Position numbers and translations under genes: made by a program
Shown: in pieces, positions 25,498 through 33,628 of the stretch
How the letters are laid out: each line of letters starts with the position of its first letter
How positions within the stretch are numbered: the first letter of the stretch is position 1
DNA from: Streptomyces sp. NBC_00457
GTDB taxonomy: Bacteria; Actinomycetota; Actinomycetes; Streptomycetales; Streptomycetaceae
Length of the DNA stretch: 64,000 bases
NCBI RefSeq assembly: GCF_036014015.1
Contig: NZ_CP107905.1
Location: forward strand, 682,001 to 746,000
Direction: 5' to 3'
Notes under the pieces: generated by a model
Database searches by the model: none
What the model saw: the letters and a program-made list of their open reading frames with translations, nothing else
What the model was told of the DNA's origin: nothing

Positions 25498-26418
25498 ATG
25501 TCAGCAGAGTCGCATCGCATCTCCCTGCTCGAACCCTATCTCGACCGGCCCGAGCCCGCGCCGACTCTGCTGAAAATGCTGGTCGGTGTGCAGCTGGCGG
25601 GCTTCCGTGAGGACGCCGGACTCGCCCAGGACCAGGCGGCACGCGCCCTGGGCTTCAGTCCCGCCAAGCTCTCGCGCATCGAGGCGGGCAAGGGCCGCCG
25701 TCCCCCGGCGGAGAACGACGTCCGCGCGCTGCTGGAGCTGTACGGCACGGACGACTACGAGGCGTCGGTGCTGCTGAAGCTGCTGCACCGGGCCGGTGAG
25801 CCGGGCTGGTGGCAGCGCTACGACAAGCGTCTGATGCCCGAGTGGTTCGACCGGCTGGTGGGGCTGCAGGAGGCGGCGGCCGCGATCCGGACCTTCGAGA
25901 TCCAGTACGTCCCGGGTCTGCTGCAGACTCCGGAGTACACCCGGGCCGTGGTGCGGCGGGGTCTGCCGACCGCGCCCGCCGCCGAGGTCCGGCGCCGGGT
26001 CGAACTGCGCACGCGGCGGACGGAGTTGTTGCTGCGGGCGGATGCTCCGCAACTGTGGGCGGTTATCGACGAATCGGTGCTGCTGCGGGTTCTGGGCAGC
26101 GTGGACGTCATGCGCGAGCAGCTGGCGCATCTGGTCGAGATGGCTCAGCGGTCGAACGTGACCGTGCAGATCGTGCCGCTGGACGTGACGAACGCGTCGG
26201 CGCCGGCCATACCGATCACGTATCTGCGCTTCGGCGGTCTCGATCTGCCCGACGTCGTCTATCTGGAGCACATCAAGAGCGCCAACTTCCTGGAGGACCA
26301 GGACGAGACGGAGGAGTACCGGCTCGCCCTGGACCGGCTGGCCGACGAGGCGCTCACGCCTCGCGCGTCGCTGGAGCGGCTGCGCGAGACGATGGAACAG
26401 CGGTATTCCCAGGCCTGA
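25498..26418 (+). CDS. Scr1-family XRE-type regulator (HTH + DUF5753)
   Basis: 306 aa. Residues about 25-90 form a lambda-type HTH (VQLAGFREDAGLAQDQAARALGFSPAKLSRIEAGKGRRPPAENDVRALLELYG). The remainder is the DUF5753 effector domain with EIQYVPGLLQTPEYTRAVV, LWAVIDESVLLRVLGS and VVYLEHIKSANFLED. Such pairs with DUF397 proteins are typical of actinomycetes and affect sporulation or antibiotic formation. The DUF397 partner lies directly upstream. Converges on a methyltransferase. Confidence 0.92.
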   Translation: MSAESHRISLLEPYLDRPEPAPTLLKMLVGVQLAGFREDAGLAQDQAARALGFSPAKLSRIEAGKGRRPPAENDVRALLELYGTDDYEASVLLKLLHRAGEPGWWQRYDKRLMPEWFDRLVGLQEAAAAIRTFEIQYVPGLLQTPEYTRAVVRRGLPTAPAAEVRRRVELRTRRTELLLRADAPQLWAVIDESVLLRVLGSVDVMREQLAHLVEMAQRSNVTVQIVPLDVTNASAPAIPITYLRFGGLDLPDVVYLEHIKSANFLEDQDETEEYRLALDRLADEALTPRASLERLRETMEQRYSQA

Positions 26419-26439
26419 CAGCCCAGGACCCGTTCGGCC

Positions 26440-27258
26440 TCAGGGGAGGCGGCCGACGCCGCCGAACTCGATCCATTCGTGGGTGAGCTGACGGGGCGCC
26501 ACCTCGGTGTCGGGCCGCCAGGTGGAGACCTCCACGAGGCCCGGTTCGAGGATCTCCAGTCCTTCGAAGAGCGCGGCGACGTCCTTCTCCTGCCGCACAC
26601 GGCCCCAGTGGCCCTGGGTGGCCTTGTCCATGAAGTCCGTGACGAAGGCGCGCACTTCGGGGTCCTCGCTGACCAGCTGGCACATGACCATGAAGCTGCC
26701 GGGCACCAGCCGTGCGGCCACACGGCGGACCACGGCGAGGGGGCCGTCCGTGTCACTGTCCGGGATGCAGTGCATCACCGAGTTGAAGAGCACGGCGACC
26801 GGCTGGGAGAAGTCGATCAGGCGCCGGGTGTCGGGGTGCGCGAAGATCGCGTCGGTCTCGCGCATGTCCGCGTGGATGACGGCCGTGCGCTCGTCCTGCT
26901 CCAGCAGTGCCCGGCCGTGGACCAGCACCATGGGGTCGTTGTCGACGTAGACCACATGGGAGTCGGGGTGCACGCGCTGGGCGACCTGGTGCACGTTGTC
27001 CTGCGTAGGCAGGCCGGATCCGTGGTCGAGGAACTGGCGGATTCCGTAGTCCTCGGCGAGCGTCCGGACGACGCGCTGGAGGAAGCGCCGGTTGTTGACG
27101 GCGAGCCGGCGGGTGCTGGGCACGACCTTGTCGAGTTCCGCGCAGGCCGCGCGGTCGGCGGCGTAGTTGTCCTTGCCGCCCAGATAGTGGTCGTACATCC
27201 GGGCGGCGGTCGGCACATCGGCGTCGATCGACGTGGACAGCTGCTTGTCGGTGTGCAT
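26440..27258 (-). CDS. SAM-dependent methyltransferase, Methyltransf_19 (DUF574)
   Basis: 272 aa; ATG 27258 with a GGGGGAA ribosome site, the long upstream frame being antisense. Family marks: TAARMYDHYLGGKDNYAADRAA near the start, RQFLDHGSGLPTQDNVHQVAQ (SAM-binding loop), VVYVDNDPMVLVHGRALL, LFNSVMHCIPD and RLVPGSFMVMCQL. This actinobacterial family has many paralogues per genome, mostly without known substrate. Monocistronic. It is too far from, and of the wrong family for, the graspetide locus. Confidence 0.9.
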   Translation of the reverse strand: MHTDKQLSTSIDADVPTAARMYDHYLGGKDNYAADRAACAELDKVVPSTRRLAVNNRRFLQRVVRTLAEDYGIRQFLDHGSGLPTQDNVHQVAQRVHPDSHVVYVDNDPMVLVHGRALLEQDERTAVIHADMRETDAIFAHPDTRRLIDFSQPVAVLFNSVMHCIPDSDTDGPLAVVRRVAARLVPGSFMVMCQLVSEDPEVRAFVTDFMDKATQGHWGRVRQEKDVAALFEGLEILEPGLVEVSTWRPDTEVAPRQLTHEWIEFGGVGRLP

Positions 27259-27415
27259 CGTTCCCCCGGCCTCGTTGCCGCGCCAACTGGACTGGCCTGA
27301 CTGGGGATACATCCTAGGGACCCGGCGACCCGCGCGACCAGCCCATCGGCGAACCGGCCCTCCGGATGAAGGACTTGGCGAACGCCGCGGTGACCGGGCC
27401 GGAAGCGGCGTCGGC

Positions 27416-28273
27416 TCAGGCGGCGTCCAGCTCGGCGATCTCCTCGGGGGTGAGCACCAGATCCGCCGCCTCGCAGGAGTCACGGATGGTCTCCGGCCGG
27501 CTTGCGCCCGGGATCGGTACGACGACCGGCGACTTGGCGAGCATCCAGGCCAGGCAGACGCGCTGCGGGCTGACGCCGTGGGCCTCGGCGATGCGGGCGA
27601 ACGGCGCGTGGACGGAGCCGAGTTCACCGGAGCGGGCGATGCCGCCGAGCGGGCTCCAGGGCAGGAACGCGATGCCGAGTTCGTCGCACAGGCGCAGCTC
27701 CGGCTCGCTGGAGCGGAAGGCCGGGGAGAACTGGTTCTGGACGGAGACCAGGCGTCCGCCGAGGATCTCGTTCGCCTGCTTGATCTGCTCCGGGTCGGCG
27801 TTGGAGATCCCCGCCATGCGGATCTTGCCGTCGTCCAGCAGGTCGCGCACCGCGCCGACGGACTCGGCGTAGGGCACGCGCGGGTCGGGGCGGTGGAACT
27901 GGTAGAGGCCGATGGCGTCCACGCCGAGCCGGCGCAGGGACGCGTCGCAGGCCGCCTTGATGTGCTCGGGACTGCCGTCCAGGGTCCAGCTGCCGTCGCC
28001 GGGGCGCAGATGGCCGCCCTTGGTGGCGACCAGGACGTCCGCTCCCCGGTCGTGGGAGGCGAGGGCCTTGGCGATCAGCGTCTCGTTGTGGCCGACCTCG
28101 TCGGCGTGCAGGTGGTAGGCGTCCGCCGTGTCGATCAGCGTCACGCCGGCGTCGAGCGCGGCGTGGATGGTCGCGAGGGACCGGGCCTCGTCCGGTCGCC
28201 CCTCGATCGACATGGGCATACCGCCCAGGCCGATCGCGCTGACGTCGATGTCACCGATGCGGCGAGTGTGCAT
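27416..28273 (-). CDS. Aldo/keto reductase
   Basis: 285 aa TIM-barrel NADPH oxidoreductase. The catalytic tetrad is visible as D48, Y53, K85 and H127 (LIDTADAY, TKGG, QFHRPD), and the NADP-binding PIPGASRPETIRD loop is near the C-terminus. Reduces aldehydes or ketones; the specific substrate is unknown. It is divergent from a Gfo/Idh-type oxidoreductase (213-bp gap), which suggests a shared sugar or polyol theme. Confidence 0.9.
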   Translation of the reverse strand: MHTRRIGDIDVSAIGLGGMPMSIEGRPDEARSLATIHAALDAGVTLIDTADAYHLHADEVGHNETLIAKALASHDRGADVLVATKGGHLRPGDGSWTLDGSPEHIKAACDASLRRLGVDAIGLYQFHRPDPRVPYAESVGAVRDLLDDGKIRMAGISNADPEQIKQANEILGGRLVSVQNQFSPAFRSSEPELRLCDELGIAFLPWSPLGGIARSGELGSVHAPFARIAEAHGVSPQRVCLAWMLAKSPVVVPIPGASRPETIRDSCEAADLVLTPEEIAELDAA

Positions 28274-28486
28274 GTGGTCGTGACCTCTTTCGGCTGTCGT
28301 GGTGGACCACCCCTAGCCTCGCTGGCCTGCCGCCAGCAGTCCAATAGAAGAAAGAGAACGCATTCAGCACGCGAGCGACTCAATCCGCGCCCGTGTGCGT
28401 CTTTGCGTCCACCGGGTTGCTCCCTGGCCGGGTCCATGTGCGAGGCTCGCCCGGCACCCGGCTCGGCATCGCGGAAAGGCGACGGC

Positions 28487-29359
28487 ATGCGCATAGGACT
28501 GCTCGGCACCGGCCCCTGGGCACAGATGGCTCACGCACCCGCCCTGAGCGAGCACCCCGACCTGGACTTCGCGGGCGTGTGGGGCCGTCGTCCGGAGGCC
28601 GCCAAGGAACTGGCCGAACGGCACGGGACACGTTCGTACGACGATGTCGACGCCCTGCTCGCCGATGTGGACGCCGTCGCGGTCGCCCTGCCTCCGGACA
28701 TCCAGGCGGGGCTCGCCGCGCGGGCCGCACGGGCCGGGTGCCATCTGCTGCTGGACAAGCCCCTCGCACTGACGGTCGAGGACGGGCGAGCGGTCGTCGA
28801 GGCCGTGCGGGAGGCCGGTGTCGCCTCGGTGGTCTTCTTCACCACCCGGTTCCAGACCCGTACGGAGGCGTGGATCACCGAGCAGGCGGAGCGCGGGGGC
28901 TGGTTCACGGCTCGGGCCCAGTGGCTGGGTTCGGTGTTCACCAGTGACAGCCCGTTCGCCACGCCGTGGCGGCGGGAGAAGGGCGCGCTGTGGGACGTCG
29001 GCCCGCACGCCCTGTCCGTCCTGCTGCCGGTGCTGGGCGACGTACGACGTGTGGCGGCCGTGGCGTCCGGTCCCGGGGACACCGCGCATCTCGTCCTCGA
29101 GCACGCCGGCGGCGCGTCGAGCACGCTGACGCTGAGCCTCACGGCCCCGCCCGCGGCGGGCGGGGCCGAGGTCGAGCTGCGGGGCGAGGCCGGAGTGACG
29201 CTGCTGCCGGAGGGCGCGGAGGGGGCGGTGGCCGCGCTGACGCGGGCCGCCGACGCGCTGCGGACCGCTGCGCGCACTGGGCTGCCGCATGCGTGCGACG
29301 CCGGGTTCGCATTGCGGGTCACGGAGATCCTGGCGGCGGCGGAGGCGAAGTTGGGCTAG
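28487..29359 (+). CDS. Gfo/Idh/MocA-family oxidoreductase
   Basis: 290 aa from the ATG at 28487 (GGAAAGG about 12 nt upstream); a long frame further upstream is antisense to the aldo/keto reductase. Rossmann start RIGLLGTGPWAQMAHAPAL, VDAVAVALPPD, then LLLDKPLALTVEDG, the EKP-type motif of the family in a D-K-P variant, and WDVGPHALSVLLPVLG in the substrate domain. NAD(P)-dependent sugar or polyol dehydrogenase; substrate unknown. A repeat-type terminator follows at 29436-29460. Confidence 0.88.
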   Translation: MRIGLLGTGPWAQMAHAPALSEHPDLDFAGVWGRRPEAAKELAERHGTRSYDDVDALLADVDAVAVALPPDIQAGLAARAARAGCHLLLDKPLALTVEDGRAVVEAVREAGVASVVFFTTRFQTRTEAWITEQAERGGWFTARAQWLGSVFTSDSPFATPWRREKGALWDVGPHALSVLLPVLGDVRRVAAVASGPGDTAHLVLEHAGGASSTLTLSLTAPPAAGGAEVELRGEAGVTLLPEGAEGAVAALTRAADALRTAARTGLPHACDAGFALRVTEILAAAEAKLG

Positions 29360-29387
29360 GCGCGGCGGTGTGCGTCGTCTGCGGGTT

Positions 29388-29460
29388 CGTTGTGGCTGGT
29401 CGCGCCCACGCGGCGGAGCCGCAAATTCAATGCAGCCCCGCGCCCCTTAGGGGCGCGGGG
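29388..29460. repeat. Dispersed Streptomyces terminator-like repeat, copy 1
   Basis: Contains GTGGCTGGTCGCGC followed by CCCCGCGCCCC (29436-29446) and its exact complement (29450-29460) around TTA. The same core recurs at 32320-32357. It is placed between convergent genes, where it would act as a bidirectional terminator. Confidence 0.7.
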
Positions 29461-29468
29461 ATCCGGGC

Positions 29469-30365
29469 CTACGTCTGGATCGCTTGGAAGTTGATCCGTT
29501 CCCGCACCACCGGATAGCCGGCCTTGGCGAAGTGGGCCGCCATCGGGAAGTTGCCCTGGTCCGTTGCTGCGGTGATGAACTCGGCGCCCTGTTCGACGAG
29601 GAAGCGGGTGCACTCTACGAGCAGGTCGTAGGCGTAGCCGTGTCCGCGCTGTTCGGGCAGGACGCCGATGAAGCCGATGCAGGGGCCTGACGGGTTGTGG
29701 GCCGGGATGTGGATGCCGACCGGCTCGCCCGCGCGCGTGCGGGCCACCTGCCACCATTCCCGGGGCGAGGGGCACCAGTGGAAGAAGTCGAGTTCCTCCT
29801 GGGCCGCCTGGTCTACGCCGCCCGCGTCGATGGCGGCTCGGGAATGGACGTCGAGGGTGACGGAGTGGATGCGGCGGAGTGCGTCGTAGAAGACCGCGTC
29901 GTCCGGCTCGGGCTCGAACAGCAGGCGTCCGGGCTGCTCGGGCAGCCCGCACTCGGGGGTCCAGCGGTAGAGGAAGCGCTCCACCAGCAGCTCGAAACCG
30001 GCGGCTCGTACAGCCGTGAAGCGGGCCTCGGCGGCCGCCCGCAGCTGAGGCGTGTCGCGCCAGCCGCCGGGGAGGTTGAACTCCAGTTCCTCGACCTGCC
30101 AGGGCGCGGTGCGCAGGAGTTCGGCTCCCGCTTCCTCCTCGCCGTCGGCCACGTCGAACCAGTTGATGTTGAGGGGCTCGGTGTCGTCGGGGCCGCCCCA
30201 CCAGGCCGCGCGGGCGACGACCGTGCCGTCGCGCAGGGCCACCCGCTTCCAGTCGGGGCGGTGGTGGGTGAGCCGGTGGGCCTCACGGGCGCCCAGCGGG
30301 TCGGGGGCCGTGTCGAAAAGATGGGCGTCGCTCGCGTCGAGCGTACGAATGACCAGGTCGGTCAC
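29469..30365 (-). CDS. GNAT-family N-acetyltransferase
   Basis: 298 aa from GTG 30365, which has GGAGGAA three nt upstream of the codon; the longer frame is discarded. The C-terminal half carries the GNAT acetyl-CoA motif IGFIGVLPEQRGHGYAYDLLVECTRFLVEQGAE (R/Q-x-x-G-x-G/A pattern QRGHGY) and a following EFITAATDQGNFPMAAHFAKAGY. The N-terminal half looks like a second, degenerate GNAT lobe. Cytosolic acetyltransferase with unknown acceptor. Confidence 0.88.
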   Translation of the reverse strand: MTDLVIRTLDASDAHLFDTAPDPLGAREAHRLTHHRPDWKRVALRDGTVVARAAWWGGPDDTEPLNINWFDVADGEEEAGAELLRTAPWQVEELEFNLPGGWRDTPQLRAAAEARFTAVRAAGFELLVERFLYRWTPECGLPEQPGRLLFEPEPDDAVFYDALRRIHSVTLDVHSRAAIDAGGVDQAAQEELDFFHWCPSPREWWQVARTRAGEPVGIHIPAHNPSGPCIGFIGVLPEQRGHGYAYDLLVECTRFLVEQGAEFITAATDQGNFPMAAHFAKAGYPVVRERINFQAIQT

Positions 30366-30700
30366 GGATTCCTCCGGGATGCATGCTGCGGGGAGCGCTC
30401 CCGGTCGGTCACACGAAGCACGCCGGGGCAACGGAAAGGGAGCGCGGGGTGGTGGTGAACTGCACGGCACTCGCCTCCTTCCGGCCAACTCGGGGCGTGG
30501 CGTCACACGGTACGGGAGCCCAACTGCGCCTGTCCATCGCCTTTTCGCACGACCGACTCCCCTGCGAGATCACTTAAGCGCGCCTTATCCATGGGTTAAA
30601 CGATCGTGCCGCCCATCGACTTCCCAAGTGGCCAGAGGTAAAAGGGATGCGACTGAGAGCGCTCTCAGATCTACGTCAACTACACGGGAGACAGCCCCAC
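30366..30700 (+). other. 335-bp intergenic region upstream of the GH64 gene
   Basis: No coding sequence found. The right-hand part holds a moderately AT-rich promoter zone (about 30565-30605) and the 16-bp palindrome at 30653-30668. The left part is the leader of the GNAT gene. Confidence 0.5.
30653..30668 (+). promoter_or_regulatory. 16-bp perfect palindrome, LacI-type operator
   Basis: CTGAGAGCGCTCTCAG is a perfect palindrome centred on GCGC, 33 bp upstream of the glucanase ATG. The GAGAGCGCTCTC form matches the LacI-family operator shape used by Streptomyces saccharide regulators such as CebR (GGGAGCGCTCCC). Suggests induction of the glucanase by an oligosaccharide. Confidence 0.75.
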
Positions 30701-31891
30701 ATGACACCCCGTCACCAGCGCACCCTCGGCCGTCGCAGGTTCCTTGTCGCTCTCGCGGGAGCGGCGGTGGCCGCGCCCGGCGTCGCGGCGATCGCCCCCC
30801 ACGCCCTCGCCGGCAACACCACGAAGGCGGCGGACGGCGCCCTTCCGCTGACGCTCGTCAACAACAGCGGTTCCTTCGACAACGCCTCCGTCCACGTCTA
30901 CATCGTCGGAAACCAGGACGGCAAGCAGGTCCGCGTCACGCCCGACGGCACGCTCGCACCGATCGCCGCCTCGGACAACGGCGCCGACGGTTTCACCGAC
31001 TACGCGATCAGCCTGGCCGGCAGCGGCGAGACCCGGCTCGACCTGCCGTACATGTCGGGCCGCATCTATGTGTCCCTGGGCGAGAAGCTCAAGCTCAAGG
31101 CGGTCACGGACGGCAACGGCAACGCCGCGCTGCAGTACCCGGCGGGCTGGGTCGAGTCGGACCCCAACTACCCGGTGCTGCACGACTGCGCCGAGTTCAC
31201 GTACAACGCGGCCGGCATGTTCTGCAACACGACCATGGTCGACATGTTCAGCGTGCCGCTGAGCATCCGGCTGACCGGCGCCAAGGACCAGACGACCGGC
31301 ACGCTCCGCGACGGCGGCCGTGCGGCTGCCTTCGCCGCCGTCCGGGAGACCGAGGGCTTCGGCTCCCTCGTCGTGGACGACACGCGCGTCATCGCGCCCG
31401 GTCATGGCCTGGACGCGGGCCTGTTCGCGGACGACTACCTCGCCCCGTACATCGACGAGGTGTGGAGCACCTACGCCGGGCGTGACCTCAAGGTCACCAC
31501 CAACGCGGGCACCTTCACCGGGCGGGTCCGCGGCGACCAGCTCGCCTTCGAAGGGCCCGCGGCGGTCTCCTTCGCCAAGCCGTCGACCCGGGACGTGCTC
31601 TTCTGCGACGGCAGCCTCGCCGCGCCCAACGACGGCACGACCGGTCCCGTCGCCGCCGTCCTCGGCGCCGGCTTCAACCGCTCGACGCTGGTCTCCACCG
31701 CGGCCCAGCCGGTCACCGATCCCGCGGCCTTCTACTCGACCGGTCTCACCAACCACTACGCGAGGGCGATGCACGCGGCGACCGAAGACGGCAAGGCGTA
31801 CGGCTTCGCCTTCGACGACATCGCCGACTTCGCGTCGTACATCCAGGACACGGCGCCCACGGGTGTGCGGCTGACGCTGACGCCGTTCTAG
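30701..31891 (+). CDS. Secreted beta-1,3-glucanase, glycoside hydrolase family 64
   Basis: 396 aa. Tat signal: RTLGRRRFLVALAGAAVAAPG (RR at 10-12), cleavage around residue 37. The mature protein has the thaumatin-like GH64 fold with LPLTLVNNSG at the start, DLPYMSGRIYVSLGEKL, and the conserved CAEFTYN (acid) and TTMVDMFSVPLSI (base) active-site strands, as in laminaripentaose-producing enzymes of Streptomyces. Degrades fungal or algal beta-1,3-glucan outside the cell. No carbohydrate-binding module. Regulated by the palindrome at 30653; GGGAG lies 11 nt before the ATG. Confidence 0.92.
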   Translation: MTPRHQRTLGRRRFLVALAGAAVAAPGVAAIAPHALAGNTTKAADGALPLTLVNNSGSFDNASVHVYIVGNQDGKQVRVTPDGTLAPIAASDNGADGFTDYAISLAGSGETRLDLPYMSGRIYVSLGEKLKLKAVTDGNGNAALQYPAGWVESDPNYPVLHDCAEFTYNAAGMFCNTTMVDMFSVPLSIRLTGAKDQTTGTLRDGGRAAAFAAVRETEGFGSLVVDDTRVIAPGHGLDAGLFADDYLAPYIDEVWSTYAGRDLKVTTNAGTFTGRVRGDQLAFEGPAAVSFAKPSTRDVLFCDGSLAAPNDGTTGPVAAVLGAGFNRSTLVSTAAQPVTDPAAFYSTGLTNHYARAMHAATEDGKAYGFAFDDIADFASYIQDTAPTGVRLTLTPF

Positions 31892-32048
31892 AGGCGGCAC
31901 ACCGGGCGTCACGTGCGCTTCTCCGGCCCCTCGGGTCACATCCGTCGGCGCCTCCGGATGCAGGGCGGGCCGCCGCGATCGATGGTGATAGTGGACCCGA
32001 TGAACGCAGCGGGGCCGAAGCAGCGACCCGGACCCGAGGAGCGAGATC

Positions 32049-32252
32049 ATGACGACGTCACAGTCAGCGTCGGGGCCGTCCGAGGACCGCGCCACCCCGG
32101 ACGACCTGCTCCACGCCCGCACCGGCACGGATGTGTCGCCGGAGGACCTGGTGCTTGCCTCCGGCAAGGACATCACGCCGCGCAACATGGAGTGGGCTAA
32201 GCGGAAGCTGGCGAAGGAAGGGCCGGCGGCACTGGACAAGATGTTGCCGTAA
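32049..32252 (+). CDS. Small conserved-looking hypothetical protein
   Basis: 67 aa, ATG with GAGGAGCG six nt upstream. Charged, no signal. The core DLVLASGKDITPRNMEWAKRKLAKEGPAALDKMLP is helical and hydrophilic and of a type I associate with Streptomyces small proteins. Role unknown. Followed by a dispersed repeat/terminator at 32320-32357. Confidence 0.75.
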   Translation: MTTSQSASGPSEDRATPDDLLHARTGTDVSPEDLVLASGKDITPRNMEWAKRKLAKEGPAALDKMLP

Positions 32253-32319
32253 CGCTCCGCTAGGGGGTGCCGCGATAGCGCCGTGGACTGTCTGCCGTCT
32301 GCCGTCTGCGGCGCCGTCG

Positions 32320-32357
32320 TGGCTGGTCGCGCAGTTCCCCGCGCCCCTTTGGGGGCG
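32320..32357. repeat. Dispersed Streptomyces terminator-like repeat, copy 2
   Basis: GTGGCTGGTCGCGCAGTTCC followed by CCGCGCCCCTTTGGGGGCGC. It shares its first 14 bases and the hairpin core with the element at 29388-29460 and, like it, lies between two convergent genes. Confidence 0.7.
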
Positions 32358-33482
32358 CTACTCCTCCGCTGATACGCACAGCACCGGTACCCGCTGGACC
32401 AGGTTGTTGGCGAAGCCGCCGCGGTTCCAGGGGGCCTCGAGCGGCTGGGTGTGGCCCTCGGTGTCGGTGGCTCGGGCGCTGAGGACGTGCTCGCCGGGGG
32501 TTGCCGTCCAGGTGAAGTGCCAGCGGCGCCAGGCCCAGCGGTGGCCGTCGTCCGGTGTCAGGTCGGCCGGGTGCCAGGTGTGTCCGGCGTCTGTGCTGAC
32601 CTCGGCGCGGGTGACCGGTGCCTGGCCGGACCAGGCGCGGCCCTCGATGGTGACCGGGCCCGGCCGGACGATGCGGGTTCTGGACATGAAGTCCGGGAAG
32701 CCGGGCGGGACCAGCAGGGCGCGGGGTGCGATGCGGGTGACCGGGTCGCCCTCGTCCCCGGGGTGCTGCCTGAGCCGGTAGGCGACGGCTTGCTGGAAGC
32801 CGGTGAACGGCGTGTCGATGGCGGTGATCTCGCGCAGCCACTTCACGTGCGCCATCCCGTACCAGCCGGGCACGACGAGGCGCAGCGGGCTGCCGTGCTG
32901 CGGCGGCAGCGGTGCGCCGTTCATCGCGTACGCCACCAGCACCTCGGGGTCGGCGCCCGTCGCCACGTCCACGGGCAGCGCGCGCCGGTAGTCCTGCTCG
33001 ACGCCGCGCTCCACGCCGTGGTCGGCGCCGGTGAAGACCACGTCGACCGCGTCGGAGGCGAGGCCCGCCTCCGCGAGCAGCAGCCGCAGCGGTACGCCGG
33101 TCCAGTCGGCGGTGCCGACCGCCTCGACGAGCCAGGGCTGGCTCACCGGCCGGGGGGTCAGCAGGGCGCGGCCGTTGCCCGCGCACTCCAGCGTGACGCG
33201 GGTGGTGACCTGGGGAAACGACCGGAGGTCGGCGAGGTCGAGACGGAGCGGGCGGTCGACAAGGCCGCCGATGGTCAGGGTCCAGGGCTCGTCCTGGGGG
33301 ACGTACGGGATGTCGTAGTGCGTGAGGACGTAGTGCAGGCCCGGCGGCGTGATGTCGTAGCGCAGCGCCTCGAGCGGCAGTCCGTGATTGCGGGCGGCGA
33401 GGGCCAGCTCGTCCTGGCCGATGCCCTCATCGGGGTCGGCCAGCCGGGCGGGTGTGCTCGCGTCGCCGAGTCGATGGCCCAT
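32358..33482 (-). CDS. Sulfite-oxidase-like molybdopterin enzyme
   Basis: 374 aa from the ATG at 33482. The molybdenum-binding domain contains the Mo-ligand cysteine C100 in VTLECAGNGR, GTADWTGVPLRLLLAEAG, the HGSPLRLVVPGWYGMAHVKWL substrate and cofactor loops, followed by a C-terminal Mo-co oxidoreductase dimerisation domain (ITIEGRAWSGQAPVTRAEVSTDAGHTWHPA...). No signal peptide and no heme domain, so it is a cytosolic plant-type or YedY-like oxidoreductase; sulfite oxidation or S-oxide reduction are both possible. No good ribosome site; may be leaderless. Confidence 0.88.
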   Translation of the reverse strand: MGHRLGDASTPARLADPDEGIGQDELALAARNHGLPLEALRYDITPPGLHYVLTHYDIPYVPQDEPWTLTIGGLVDRPLRLDLADLRSFPQVTTRVTLECAGNGRALLTPRPVSQPWLVEAVGTADWTGVPLRLLLAEAGLASDAVDVVFTGADHGVERGVEQDYRRALPVDVATGADPEVLVAYAMNGAPLPPQHGSPLRLVVPGWYGMAHVKWLREITAIDTPFTGFQQAVAYRLRQHPGDEGDPVTRIAPRALLVPPGFPDFMSRTRIVRPGPVTIEGRAWSGQAPVTRAEVSTDAGHTWHPADLTPDDGHRWAWRRWHFTWTATPGEHVLSARATDTEGHTQPLEAPWNRGGFANNLVQRVPVLCVSAEE

Positions 33483-33628
33483 GGGGGCATTATCGCGCCG
33501 CGAGGCCGGTCGGCGCAGCGGCGGGCGCAACTTCCCACCGGCCTCAGGGACTTGCGGTGGCCCCTCCCGGCCAGGTGGTTGCCGGTTCACTCTTTCGCGG
33601 GAGGTCGTCCGGCTGACAGACTCCGGAG

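Noticed and set aside
26440..27258. Methyltransferase as a tailoring enzyme of the graspetide locus
   Set aside because: It is a Methyltransf_19 protein on the opposite strand 4.5 kb away; known graspetide methyltransferases are of the protein-isoaspartate type and adjacent.
30653..30668. CTGAGA motif as part of a thiamine-pyrophosphate riboswitch
   Set aside because: It is one half of a perfect DNA palindrome; no other TPP-riboswitch elements and the gene downstream is a glucanase.
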